NCBI RefSeq assembly: GCF_020171725.1
Contig: NZ_JAIVAJ010000001.1
Span: forward strand, 434,001 to 498,000
DNA from: Halobacillus litoralis
GTDB taxonomy: Bacteria > Bacillota > Bacilli > Bacillales > Halobacillaceae
Direction of reading: 5' to 3'
Length of the DNA: 64,000 nucleotides
In this document: piece by piece, positions 37,515 to 46,063 of the stretch
How the letters are laid out: the number at the start of each line of letters is the position of its first letter
Numbering within the stretch: position 1 is the first letter of the stretch
Notes under the pieces: generated by a model
The model's database searches: none
Told to the model about the DNA's origin: nothing
Seen by the model: only the letters and a program-made list of their open reading frames with translations
Position numbers and translations under genes: made by a program

Positions 37515-38666
37515 TTGCATTCACGAATCAACAAAAAACTATCAGATATCGAAATTTCCGGAATCCGCAAGTTCTTTAACATGGTTAGTAACTATGAAGA
37601 CGTTGTATCTCTAACCATCGGTCAACCTGACTTCCCTACACCTGATAGAATCAAACAGGCGGGTGTTAACGCGATAAACCAGAACTATACAAGCTATACA
37701 CATAACGCAGGCATTCTCCAGCTGAGGCAGGCTGTCTGTGATTTTGTACAAGACTCTTATGGGTTGAGCTATGATCCAAGAGAAGAAGTAATCGTTACAG
37801 TCGGCGCATCACAGGCCATAGATATATCGCTGCGTACAATTCTGGAACCCGGAGATGAAGTGATTCTTCCTGCCCCTGTCTATCCCGGGTACGAACCATT
37901 AATCCATTTATCAGGCGGATGTCCGGTTCACGTTGACATATCCAATCATGCCTTTAAGCTGACGGCCGATTTAATCGAGGAATCTATTACCCCAAATACA
38001 AAAGCGATTATTCTCCCTTACCCTTCTAATCCAACGGGCGTCTCTCTTACAGAAGAAGAATTAAAGGATATTGCTGAACTCGTCAAGAAACACGAGATCT
38101 TTGTCATTGCTGACGAAATCTATTCAGAACTCGTTTATGATCGGAATCATGTTTCTCTTGCTCAATTTACAGACATCAGAGATCAAATGATTGTGATTAA
38201 CGGGGTTTCGAAATCTCATTCGATGACGGGATGGCGGATTGGATACACCCTTGCTCCTGCGTGGTTGACCAAACATTTATTAAAGGTCCATCAATACAAC
38301 GTATCGTGTGCGACCTCAATCAGTCAGCATGCAGCATTAGAAGCTCTGACCAACTGTCGGGATTCAACGCATCAAATGAAAGAAGAGTATAAGAAACGGA
38401 AAGACTATGTACTCCGTCGTTTGTCTCAAATGGGATTATCTTATGTCCATCCTGATGGTGCCTTCTATGTATTCGTATCTTTCCCATCGAACGGGAGATC
38501 CACTTTTGACGAGGCGGTTACACTTGTCAAGGAAGCAGGTATAGCCCTTGTACCAGGAAGCGCATTTTCAACATATGGAGAGGGATATGTGCGTTTGTCG
38601 TATGCTTATCATATGGAGACTTTACGGAAAGGTCTTGATCGACTCGAAAAATATCTACAAAAATAA
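37515..38666 (+). CDS. patA: Aminotransferase PatA (N-acetyl-LL-diaminopimelate aminotransferase)
   Basis: PLP-dependent class I aminotransferase that fits the middle step of the acetyl DAP branch, between DapH and DapL. The 383-aa product has IGQPDFPTP, SNPTGVSLTEEEL, and the PLP lysine Lys233 in INGVSKSHSMTGWRIG, plus VPGSAFSTYGEGYVRLS at the C-terminus; all are close to PatA of B. subtilis. The start is TTG 37515 preceded by CTGGAGG at 7 bp, and no ATG with a site lies nearby. The gene is 10 kb from dapHL. Confidence 0.9.
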   Translation: MHSRINKKLSDIEISGIRKFFNMVSNYEDVVSLTIGQPDFPTPDRIKQAGVNAINQNYTSYTHNAGILQLRQAVCDFVQDSYGLSYDPREEVIVTVGASQAIDISLRTILEPGDEVILPAPVYPGYEPLIHLSGGCPVHVDISNHAFKLTADLIEESITPNTKAIILPYPSNPTGVSLTEEELKDIAELVKKHEIFVIADEIYSELVYDRNHVSLAQFTDIRDQMIVINGVSKSHSMTGWRIGYTLAPAWLTKHLLKVHQYNVSCATSISQHAALEALTNCRDSTHQMKEEYKKRKDYVLRRLSQMGLSYVHPDGAFYVFVSFPSNGRSTFDEAVTLVKEAGIALVPGSAFSTYGEGYVRLSYAYHMETLRKGLDRLEKYLQK

Positions 38667-38667
38667 A

Positions 38668-38716
38668 AAAAACAGACGCCTATGTAGAATGCTTCACTTC
38701 ATAGGCGTCTGTTTAA
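38668..38716. terminator. Bidirectional terminator between patA and the Spo0E-like gene
   Basis: AAACAGACGCCTATG and its complement flank a 15-nt loop with T-runs on both strands. The stop codon of the Spo0E-like gene lies inside the right arm. Confidence 0.88.
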
Positions 38717-38877
38717 TTAGTTTGTTGTGTTTGCAGTTGATTGAGTAATTGATCCAGCCTTTGGCTGATTTCAACAGACTCTTCGCTGGCGAATCCTTGG
38801 TGTCTCGCAACATCGATCATTTTCTGACGGAGCTTCTCCACCTCATCTAAAAGAGACCCTTGTTCGTTTAAATCCAT
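38713..38877 (-). CDS. Spo0E-family aspartyl-phosphate phosphatase (54 aa)
   Basis: Spo0E proteins dephosphorylate Spo0A~P and delay sporulation. The 54-aa product is two helices with the family signature SQRLDQLLNQL in the second helix, preceded by the helix VEKLRQKMIDVARHQGF. The ATG at 38877 is preceded by a GGGGGG-containing site at about 9 bp. Length agrees with short family members (YnzD, YisI). The stop overlaps the terminator stem shared with patA. Confidence 0.87.
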   Translation of the reverse strand: MDLNEQGSLLDEVEKLRQKMIDVARHQGFASEESVEISQRLDQLLNQLQTQQTN

Positions 38878-39153
38878 TATGCGTAACCCCCCAGATGTAA
38901 ATTTATAGTATTAGTATACCACAAGATTGCCGGCGAAAGAATGTTTGTTCGCCTTTTTATGATTCGATCCGAATTATCTCAAAAATCAACCCCACTGTAA
39001 ATGCCTTCGACAAAGGAGGGTGCCCCTCGACAGATTAAACCTTTGTAAAACCAGTACAAACACAGCTTTTCATTTGATTCGATTGTGATAAAATATAAGG
39101 TATAGTGAACAACTGGATAGTATTTCATGTTCATCAGGAAAGGAAGGTCTAGA

Positions 39154-39675
39154 TTGTCTGAACAATCAAAGAATGAATGGTTGGAATGGTTAAAAGCGAT
39201 TGCGATTGCTGTTACACTAGCCTTTATACTAAGAACTTTTTTCTTTGCAACATCAATCGTTGAAGGGGCGAGTATGGATCCGACTCTTGAAAATGGAGAA
39301 CGAGTCATGTTCAACAAAATCATTTATTATATAGATGAGCCGGAACGAGACGACATCGTCATTATTGAACGACCTGTCAAAAGTTATGTAAAGCGGATCA
39401 TCGGACAACCGGGTGATACAGTTGAAATTCGCGAACACACCCTCTATGTGAACGGAGAAAAGCAGGAGCAGGAGTATCTGAACGACAGTGCTGTTGAAAG
39501 CACTCGGGATTACGGTCCTGTGCAGGTCCCTGAGGGGAAATATTTTGTTATGGGTGACAACCGAGCCATTAGTAAAGACAGCCGAAACGGTCTCGGATTC
39601 ATTAAAGAAGAAGAAATTATAGGCCGAACCGAACTTGTCATCTACCCCTTCGGTGAATGGGGACTAACTAAATAA
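39154..39675 (+). CDS. sip: Type I signal peptidase (SipT/SipS-like)
   Basis: Cleaves signal peptides from exported proteins on the outer face of the membrane. The 173-aa product has one N-terminal membrane anchor (about 13-32), catalytic Ser40 in GASMDPTL, catalytic Lys80 in YVKRIIGQPGD, and the family's C-terminal MGDNRAISKDSR block. The start is TTG 39154, with AAAGGAAGG 7 bp upstream; nine earlier in-frame codons would include the ribosome site. It is monocistronic. Which paralogue (SipS, SipT, SipU, SipV) is uncertain. Confidence 0.93.
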   Translation: MSEQSKNEWLEWLKAIAIAVTLAFILRTFFFATSIVEGASMDPTLENGERVMFNKIIYYIDEPERDDIVIIERPVKSYVKRIIGQPGDTVEIREHTLYVNGEKQEQEYLNDSAVESTRDYGPVQVPEGKYFVMGDNRAISKDSRNGLGFIKEEEIIGRTELVIYPFGEWGLTK

Positions 39676-39694
39676 TCTATAAGCTTCACTGAAG

Positions 39695-39730
39695 GACGTC
39701 ATGTTTAGTTGAACATGACGTCTTTTTCTT
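39695..39730 (+). terminator. Terminator of the signal peptidase gene
   Basis: GACGTCATGTT, TAGTTG and AACATGACGTC are followed by TTTTTCTT. Confidence 0.92.
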
Positions 39731-39750
39731 ATTCTTACAACCCATATCAA

Positions 39751-40752
39751 TCATTCAAAAGATAATACAAGATCGAAAGGGAAGTCACTATGGTTACTCG
39801 CAATAGTCAACACGGCTTCTTCTTTTGTGAAATAGGCAGAGTGAAAACTGACGCCCGGGTCATATCCCATGACGTAAAACTTCAACCACTCCTCCCCCTT
39901 CTTCTTCATCCAAACTCCATAGCCGTAGGAAATCTGCTCATTTACTTCTACATGCGGGGTGAGCATCCTTTCTTTCGTTGTCTGACTCAACAGTTTATTC
40001 TGAAGCAATGCTTCCCAAAACCGCTCCATGTCATCTGCATTTATGTAGGCTCCCCCATCCGGTCCACCCTTCACAGGTACTTCAAAGCAATTCGCCCGTA
40101 CTTCCCCGTCGTGCTCCACATAGCCAACAGCCGTGTTGCCAGGCAATGCATCGGTTCTATAATATCCCGAGGACGACATTCCAGCCCGATTAAATATATT
40201 CTTCTGGACATATTCTGTAAACGGTTCTCCAGAACACTCCTCCACCACCAAGCCAAGGATAATAAATCCCGCATTGTTATAATGAAAAGAATCACCTGGA
40301 ACTCCTTTCATCGGGTCATTCTGAAACAGGGCTAAGAAGTCTTCTGGAGTAGTCATCATGTACACTGGGTGTTCACGCCACAATGCTCCGTAATCATCCA
40401 TCTGCTCTTCATCGAAATAATCAGGAATTCCTGATGTGTGGGTCAGTAAATGCTCAATGGTGATCTCCTCGTCCCATTCCGGGAACGGTATGGAAAGGCA
40501 CTCTTTCAATTTATGATCAAAGGAAAGCTGCCCTTGGTCAACCAGCTGCCCGATTGCGACGGCCGTGAAGATTTTACATCCAGAAGCGATGGCGAACTTC
40601 GTTTTGTTATCATTCCTTAAGTGTTCAGATTGATTTCGGTATCCTACGCTCTTCTCAAAAGTCTCGCCTTCCTTCCCTCTATAGGAAAGAACTCCAGAGA
40701 ATGACGGTTCCTTTAACCAACCCTCTACCTCTACCTTATTTAATGGCATCAT
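39751..40752 (-). CDS. Serine beta-lactamase-family (class C-like) hydrolase
   Basis: The 333-aa protein has the SxxK motif Ser57-Lys60 in ASGCKIFTAVAIGQ, YNNAG as the YxN motif, the family segment IEHLLTHTSGIPDY and a C-terminal HSAYF-type third motif. This is the AmpC/DD-peptidase/esterase group, with unknown substrate; no signal peptide is seen, so it is probably a cytoplasmic esterase or peptidase and not a resistance enzyme. The start is one of two adjacent ATGs behind TGGAGGGG. Confidence 0.82.
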   Translation of the reverse strand: MMPLNKVEVEGWLKEPSFSGVLSYRGKEGETFEKSVGYRNQSEHLRNDNKTKFAIASGCKIFTAVAIGQLVDQGQLSFDHKLKECLSIPFPEWDEEITIEHLLTHTSGIPDYFDEEQMDDYGALWREHPVYMMTTPEDFLALFQNDPMKGVPGDSFHYNNAGFIILGLVVEECSGEPFTEYVQKNIFNRAGMSSSGYYRTDALPGNTAVGYVEHDGEVRANCFEVPVKGGPDGGAYINADDMERFWEALLQNKLLSQTTKERMLTPHVEVNEQISYGYGVWMKKKGEEWLKFYVMGYDPGVSFHSAYFTKEEAVLTIASNHSDFPFDLVLSFE

Positions 40753-40830
40753 CTTTCCCCTCCAAAACACTCTCGAGTTCTGTACTTAACATTACGGACG
40801 AACCACTCCAAAAATTGGTAGATGATCGTA

Positions 40831-40862
40831 TAAAAAAGGAAACAGCCTCACCTGTTTCCCCC
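40831..40862 (-). terminator. Terminator of the 25-aa membrane peptide gene
   Basis: On the minus strand GGAAACAG, GTGAGG and CTGTTTCC are followed by six Ts. It comes about 35 bp after the micro-ORF and before the beta-lactamase-family gene, so it defines a separate short transcript. Confidence 0.8.
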
Positions 40863-40893
40863 CTACTCTATCCTGTTCATTTGTAAGTATCCT

Positions 40894-40971
40894 TTACCCA
40901 CGATCAAAAATATTCATTCCGATTGTTCCTACTCCAATGATTACGCATACAAACCACATGACTAGTTCCAT
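40894..40971 (-). CDS. 25-aa single-span membrane peptide
   Basis: ATG 40971 is preceded by GAGGGGGTG at about 7 bp and opens a 25-codon frame whose product is one hydrophobic helix (VMWFVCVIIGVGTIG) ending in NIFDRG. The gene has its own terminator, so the transcript would be only about 150 nt. Such peptides are common in Bacillus and easily missed. Function is unknown; membrane regulator or toxin-like peptide are both possible. Confidence 0.55.
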   Translation of the reverse strand: MELVMWFVCVIIGVGTIGMNIFDRG

Positions 40972-41138
40972 GGTTTCACCCCCTCATCATCTCTATTCTA
41001 GCAAAAATCACCCAAAAAATCGTCTTTATCTTTTAGATGTTTCCCTTTCTCTTGGAAAAATAACAGCAGTACGATGAAAAAGCTGGTTTAAACCGACTGA
41101 AAGCGAGGTAAGATGGATAAGAAACGCGAAGCTCAAAA

Positions 41139-41167
41139 TATACATCAGGGTCCTGCTTCGGTACAAT
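41139..41167 (+). promoter_or_regulatory. Candidate promoter of the plus-strand carotenoid operon
   Basis: TATACA (41139-41144) and TACAAT (41162-41167) are 17 bp apart; the -10 ends 21 bp before the start codon of the first gene. Confidence 0.55.
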
Positions 41168-41188
41168 AAAGGTAAGGAGGTCCCTACT

Positions 41189-41953
41189 ATGGACATCATT
41201 TATCGCTTTTTTATTTTCTGGTACATATGCGGCGTCGTACTGCTTTCCTTTGATCTGATTCCACCGTGGTTAGAGTGGGCGAACAGTGTCTTTCTCATAA
41301 CGGCGGGAGTTGTAAGCGCCCTCTATTTCATTTCCATCTATGGAAAAAGGTTTGGGGTACTTTATAGTTTATGGATTATCATCGGCAGTATCTGGGTCGA
41401 ACATCTCGGTGTTGAATATGATTTCCTATTTGGATCCTACGATTATACCAGCAATTTCGGTATCAAAATTTTTGATACCCCGATTACAATTGGTTTCGCC
41501 TGGCTGTTGATTGTCGGATGCTCTCATGAGCTTGCCAGGACCATTACACGTGGAGGGACCTCTTTCATTTCAAAGGTTTCATTCGTCATCCTCGGTGGAC
41601 TGGCAGCCGTCACGATGGACCTGATCTTAGACCCTGTCTCGTTTAAAGTAAAAGAGTATTGGTTATGGCAGGAGCCGGGCTTGTATTATGACATTCCCTT
41701 TTCAAACTTTATTGGTTGGATGGTCGTCGCTTCTGTGTTTCACCTAACCTATGTTCTGTTGATGCCTGACAAGAAGAACGGAACATTAAAATGGGAAAAC
41801 AGAATGGCACTCATGTTTGGACTTATTATCGGCATGTTCTGTGTCGTCGCGTTAACGGGTGGACTTTTCTTTGGCGTGGTCCTCGTCACCATACTGACCA
41901 TCATTTGGTATGCTGCTTACTTTGCAAGGAGACGGTCTTATGAAGAAAGCTAA
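41189..41953 (+). CDS. DUF422 carotenoid-biosynthesis membrane protein (CruF-like)
   Basis: The 254-aa protein has about seven membrane segments and the PF04240 pattern: WVEHLGVEYDFLFGSYDYT, MDLILDPV, and YYDIPFSNFIGWMVV. Known members (CruF) hydrate the end groups of C40/C50 carotenoids at the 1,2 double bond. It opens a four-gene carotenoid operon and overlaps the acyltransferase by 14 bp. A hydratase in a C30 pathway is not part of the standard staphyloxanthin scheme, so its reaction here is open. AAGGAGG precedes the ATG. Confidence 0.85.
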   Translation: MDIIYRFFIFWYICGVVLLSFDLIPPWLEWANSVFLITAGVVSALYFISIYGKRFGVLYSLWIIIGSIWVEHLGVEYDFLFGSYDYTSNFGIKIFDTPITIGFAWLLIVGCSHELARTITRGGTSFISKVSFVILGGLAAVTMDLILDPVSFKVKEYWLWQEPGLYYDIPFSNFIGWMVVASVFHLTYVLLMPDKKNGTLKWENRMALMFGLIIGMFCVVALTGGLFFGVVLVTILTIIWYAAYFARRRSYEES

Positions 41954-42620
41954 TAAAAATCCAATTATGGAGTGGGGATTCACTCGGTTTAACCGACTAT
42001 TTTTGTCTTTCCACTTTGAACACATCCGTCTGTGGAGTCGTGATGCTAAACCGTTCAGAAGACGCACCTTATTCTTAGTCAATCATTCCACCTGGTGGGA
42101 TCCGCTGTTCATTTTTTATTTGAATGACAGAATCATTCAGTCGGACGGGTATGCGATGATGCATGAAGACGGACTCAAAAAGCATCCTTTCTTTCAAACG
42201 ATAGGAGGATATTCCATTAATGGCGATGACAGAAGGCATGTTTTTGAATCATTGAACTACTCAATCGAGCAATTAAAAGATGATAAAACCGTCTGGATCT
42301 TCCCTCAAGGCCAGGAAGAGCACCTCGAGAAGAGGCCTTTAGACTTCTTCTCAGGTACAGCCTTGATTGCCAAACGATGTCCTGGTGTGCAGGTTGTTCC
42401 CATTAGTCTTTACTACAGTCTGGAACACACTCGTAAACCGAATGCCTACATAAAGATTGGAGAATCGATTGATTCAAATGCTCTCCGTTCCATGAATCGG
42501 AAAGAGCTCACCCTCCACTTTGAGGAAGTATGTACAGCACAGTTAAATGAGCTCAGAAAAGCGGTCATTGAAGAAAATCACAGTGTGTTTGAAGATCTTC
42601 TAAACAGAAAAGGAGGATAG
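41940..42620 (+). CDS. Lysophospholipid acyltransferase (PlsC-like), probable carotenoid acyltransferase
   Basis: The 226-aa protein has the PlsC motif I NHSTWWDPLF (His-x4-Asp), motif II region and FPQGQEEH in place of the usual FPEG, and no strong membrane helix. In C30 carotenoid clusters an acyltransferase (CrtO in S. aureus, a different family) esterifies the sugar; the position here between DUF422 and a glycosyltransferase points to the same job. ATG 41940 follows AAGGAGACGG within the end of the previous gene. It could instead act on phospholipid. Confidence 0.8.
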   Translation: MKKANKNPIMEWGFTRFNRLFLSFHFEHIRLWSRDAKPFRRRTLFLVNHSTWWDPLFIFYLNDRIIQSDGYAMMHEDGLKKHPFFQTIGGYSINGDDRRHVFESLNYSIEQLKDDKTVWIFPQGQEEHLEKRPLDFFSGTALIAKRCPGVQVVPISLYYSLEHTRKPNAYIKIGESIDSNALRSMNRKELTLHFEEVCTAQLNELRKAVIEENHSVFEDLLNRKGG

Positions 42621-42624
42621 CAAA

Positions 42625-43734
42625 ATGTCGTTCTTTCAGATTGTCTTTTTTATGACGATACTTTTAAACCTTTGGACCATTATCAATGGTTTTTTTCTCT
42701 ATCCTCTCGTATCTAAACCTAAATTATCGAAACAACCAAAAGTCTCTCTACTCGTACCACTTAGGAACGAAGCTGGAAATGTGCCTGGTTTACTTGGATC
42801 CTTGAAACAGATAACGTATGAAAACATTGAATTTATACTACTGGATGATCATTCCGAAGACGACACATTTGCTTTGCTAGAGAAGGAAGTGGGTTCTGAT
42901 GCCAGGTTTAGAATTATGAAGGGAAAAGAGCTGCCGCCCGATTGGAACGGCAAAGTTCACGCCTGTCACCAGCTATCCGAGAAGGCTTCAGGTGAATATT
43001 TAGTATTCCTTGACGCCGATGCACGTGTCGCTCCACGCATCATTGAAAAAACCATTGCTACGATGGACAAACACCAGGCTGATATGATAAGCGGGTTCCC
43101 TTTCTACCCGAATCATCACTTTCTCAGTCACATGCTTGTTCCTTTGCAGCATATGGTCGTGCAGCTTCACCTTCCGCTCATGGTGGCGAACCACTCTACA
43201 CGCCCCATGTTCACAGCTGCCTGTGGAATCTTCATTTGTATCGAACGTTCCACCTATGACCAGATCGGTGGCCATAAATCCGTTCAGAATTCACTCGTAG
43301 AAGACGTTCATATTGCAAGAGAAGTCAAAAAGCAGGGTCATAAGATGATTCTTGCTAATATTACACCTTCTGTTCTGTCCTATATGTACGACTCATCGAG
43401 GGAGACGTGGGAAGGTTTTAAGAAAAACATTTACACAGGGATCGGGCGGTCTGTTTGGATGGTCCTTTTCCTCACCGTATTCTATGCCTTCGTATTTCTT
43501 GTGCCTTTCGGATATCTTTTGATTGGTGTTGTCGAGAACGATATCGTTTATCTGCTGCCTTACCTACTAACTGTAACCTTTAAAATGTACGTCGACAGCC
43601 GAACAGGACACCCATTGTGGCTATCCTTTTTTGTCCCATTGTCCATCGTGCTGCTGATCGCGATGATGTTCACTTCGATGTCCGTCCACCTTAAAGGAAA
43701 ATCTTATCAATGGAAAGGGAGGTCTTACGAATGA
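42625..43734 (+). CDS. crtQ: GT2 glycosyltransferase, CrtQ-like
   Basis: The 369-aa protein has an N-terminal membrane anchor, a GT-A catalytic domain (VSLLVPLRNEAGNV, LLDDHSEDDT, LDADAR as the DxD motif, and LVEDVHIA as the base motif) and three or four C-terminal membrane segments. Layout and operon match CrtQ, which glucosylates diaponeurosporenoic acid in staphyloxanthin synthesis. It starts 4 bp after the acyltransferase and overlaps the next gene by ATGA. The exact acceptor cannot be shown. Confidence 0.83.
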   Translation: MSFFQIVFFMTILLNLWTIINGFFLYPLVSKPKLSKQPKVSLLVPLRNEAGNVPGLLGSLKQITYENIEFILLDDHSEDDTFALLEKEVGSDARFRIMKGKELPPDWNGKVHACHQLSEKASGEYLVFLDADARVAPRIIEKTIATMDKHQADMISGFPFYPNHHFLSHMLVPLQHMVVQLHLPLMVANHSTRPMFTAACGIFICIERSTYDQIGGHKSVQNSLVEDVHIAREVKKQGHKMILANITPSVLSYMYDSSRETWEGFKKNIYTGIGRSVWMVLFLTVFYAFVFLVPFGYLLIGVVENDIVYLLPYLLTVTFKMYVDSRTGHPLWLSFFVPLSIVLLIAMMFTSMSVHLKGKSYQWKGRSYE

Positions 43735-45206
43735 AAGTCGTCATTATCGGAGGCGGTCTAGGAGGCCTGTCTGCAGCTGTTTCCTTAGCTTCACAAGGCG
43801 TTGAGGTCGACCTTTTTGAAAAGAATGATCACTTAGGGGGAAAAATGATGCCTGTTGATGAAGAAGGGTATCATTTCGACTTCGGACCGAACACGATTAC
43901 CATGCCGGAAGTTTTCAAAGACGTGCTGAGACAGGGCGGCTTAGTACCGGAAGAAGAATTGGAGTTTATTCAAATACCGAACCATACCCGCAATCAGTTC
44001 TCTGACGGCACCACCTTCGACCTTTCATCTGACAGAGAGGCGATGTACAACCAGCTTCTACGCATCGATCCTTCCGGCGCGCGTGTGTATTATTCGTTTT
44101 TAAAAGAGGTGGAGAGGCTGTATGTTCTTTCCAAGAAACATTTCCTGCACCGGACATTTTCCAGCTGGAAAGACTATTTATCGCCTTCTCTTGGTAAGGC
44201 GTTTGCCCAAGTACGACCACTGGAATCGATGGATCACTTTTTTAAACAATACTTCTCCAACCCAAAGATCCTACAATCCTTGAACCGTTATTCGACCTAT
44301 GTAGGCTCAAACCCTTACGTTACGCCAGCCACCTTTGCGATGATTGCTCATTTAGAGCTGAACGAGGGCGTGTATTATGTACGAGGTGGAAATACAAAAA
44401 TTGCGCAGAGCTTTGTGAAAGCAGCGAGAAACCAGGGAGTCAGACTTCATATGAATCAAGAAGTGAAGAGGATGGTTACGAATGGATCGAATGTTACAGG
44501 GGTTCTACTCGAGAACGGAGAAATTGTGGAAGCAGACCGCATCATCGTGAACGGAGACCTTCTCGAAGCCGTACCGAAGCTGCTATCTGAAAAAGACAGA
44601 CCTTCTTTATCTCAGAAAAGAATCGACCGAATGGACCCATCAATCTCGGCCTTTGTCCTATTAGCAGGGCTCGATAAGAAAATCGATTCCCTCCACCATC
44701 ATCATGTATTCTTTTCTAATGACTATAAAAAGGAATTTCAGCAGCTACAGATGGGACAGTACGCGGATGACCCGACCATTTACATCGGTACCTCTTCCAA
44801 AACAGATCCTGATATATCACCTAAGGGAGACAATTGTTTCATTTTGGTTAACGCTCCTGCCCTCAGCACCAACCAGAATAGAACGCCTGAAGAATATCGT
44901 CAGTTGATCTATGATCGGTTGAAGGAGCACGGCATGGACTTAGAACCTCACGTTGCCTTTGAACAGGTGATTCCGCCAACAGAGATCCAACAAAAGTTCG
45001 GCGCATTCAGAGGGGCATTATATGGTCCCTCCGCCAACCGGAAGCTGCAAGCGTTTATGAGACCCTTCAACAAATCCAGGGATCTTGAGAACCTTTACTT
45101 CTGTGGGGGGAGTACACACCCTGGCGGAGGTTCACCGATGGTCGTGTTAAGCGGGCAGAATGTTGCCAACCAAATAGTGGGAAAGATCAGTCACATTGAA
45201 GCATAA
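43731..45206 (+). CDS. CrtN/CrtP-type carotenoid desaturase-oxygenase (paralogue 3)
   Basis: The 491-aa flavoprotein starts with the FAD dinucleotide motif VVIIGGGLGGLSAA, followed by the CrtI-family block and C-terminal FCGGSTHPGGGSPMVVLSG. Ending pattern and placement resemble CrtP/CrtNb, the oxygenase that makes the terminal aldehyde of diaponeurosporene or diapolycopene, rather than a desaturase. ATG 43731 follows GGGAGG and overlaps the preceding stop as ATGA. Role assignment among the three paralogues is inference. Confidence 0.83.
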   Translation: MKVVIIGGGLGGLSAAVSLASQGVEVDLFEKNDHLGGKMMPVDEEGYHFDFGPNTITMPEVFKDVLRQGGLVPEEELEFIQIPNHTRNQFSDGTTFDLSSDREAMYNQLLRIDPSGARVYYSFLKEVERLYVLSKKHFLHRTFSSWKDYLSPSLGKAFAQVRPLESMDHFFKQYFSNPKILQSLNRYSTYVGSNPYVTPATFAMIAHLELNEGVYYVRGGNTKIAQSFVKAARNQGVRLHMNQEVKRMVTNGSNVTGVLLENGEIVEADRIIVNGDLLEAVPKLLSEKDRPSLSQKRIDRMDPSISAFVLLAGLDKKIDSLHHHHVFFSNDYKKEFQQLQMGQYADDPTIYIGTSSKTDPDISPKGDNCFILVNAPALSTNQNRTPEEYRQLIYDRLKEHGMDLEPHVAFEQVIPPTEIQQKFGAFRGALYGPSANRKLQAFMRPFNKSRDLENLYFCGGSTHPGGGSPMVVLSGQNVANQIVGKISHIEA

Positions 45207-45211
45207 CATTC

Positions 45212-45258
45212 AAAAAAAGAAGCGGATTACTGCATCTCTGCAATAATCTGCTTCTTTT
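45212..45258. terminator. Bidirectional terminator between the two carotenoid operons
   Basis: AAGAAGC-GATTA-GC and its near complement flank ATCT with T-runs on both strands. The right arm covers the last codons of crtM, so the coding end and the terminator overlap. Confidence 0.8.
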
Positions 45259-46063
45259 GTTGGTCCGTGACGAAGTTCCGCTCATTGAAGACTTGGTAGT
45301 CATTATTACGTATGGATTGAATAATGGCACGGTACATTCTCGCAGCACCTCCAACAGGAGCCTGAGAATATAGAGGATAATAAGAGATCGTTTTCAAAGA
45401 GTTCTCATAGTATGTCTCGGCATCAGTAGCTAGTTCTTCCCACAATTGAATGAAGGAAGGCGTTACTCTATGGTTCTTGAAATCATCTAAGGAGTAGTTG
45501 AAATCCTCCATCACCTCGCTGGGGATGTACACACGCCCCCGCTCCAGATCCTCACCTATATCTCTCAGGATATTCGTAATCTGCATCGCATACCCCAGTT
45601 CCACGGCCCCTTTACGAAGCATAGCGGTCTTGCCCGGGGCTAGTACAGGAAGCAGCATCAAGCCTACCGTACTCGCAACATGATAACAATAATCCAATAG
45701 ATCATCCTTCGTAACAATCGGTTTCGGGTACAGGTCCATCCTCTGACCTTCAATCATATCGTAAAAAGGCTGAGCGTCCATTTGGAACTTTTGGAATACA
45801 TCATCCAAGGCAACCCATGCAGGATGAGAACTTGACAGTTTCCCTTCCATAAACAGGTCGAATTCACGTGCAAACTGTTCCAGCTGCTCCTTTGGATGTT
45901 CCCCTTCATCGACTATATCATCGACACGACGGCAGAAGGCATAGACAGCCCAAACGGCTTTTTTCTGCTGTTTCGGAAGCATGGAAAAAGCTCTGGAAAA
46001 AGTTTTCGAATGTTCTTCGATGATTTCCTTGCAATAGTGGTAAGCTTGATTCAAATCCGTCAT
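45227..46063 (-). CDS. crtM: 4,4'-diapophytoene (dehydrosqualene) synthase CrtM
   Basis: Joins two farnesyl diphosphates head to head to give the C30 carotenoid backbone. The 278-aa protein has the first aspartate-rich motif DDIVDEGEH (Asp48, Asp49, Asp52) and the second, [18 protein letters not shown], of the squalene/phytoene synthase family. Size and the absence of GGPP-type context favour CrtM over CrtB. It overlaps the previous crtN gene by one base (TGATG), so translation is coupled. Confidence 0.92.
   Translation of the reverse strand: MTDLNQAYHYCKEIIEEHSKTFSRAFSMLPKQQKKAVWAVYAFCRRVDDIVDEGEHPKEQLEQFAREFDLFMEGKLSSSHPAWVALDDVFQKFQMDAQPFYDMIEGQRMDLYPKPIVTKDDLLDYCYHVASTVGLMLLPVLAPGKTAMLRKGAVELGYAMQITNILRDIGEDLERGRVYIPSEVMEDFNYSLDDFKNHRVTPSFIQLWEELATDAETYYENSLKTISYYPLYSQAPVGGAARMYRAIIQSIRNNDYQVFNERNFVTDQQKKQIIAEMQ

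Noticed and set aside
38979..39323. 114-codon minus-strand frame opposite the signal peptidase start
   Set aside because: No ribosome site and it overlaps the promoter and 5' part of a clear gene.
39751..40752. Beta-lactam resistance gene
   Set aside because: The SxxK and YxN motifs fit the broad class C-like/esterase family, but there is no signal peptide and no regulator, so a resistance role is not supported.
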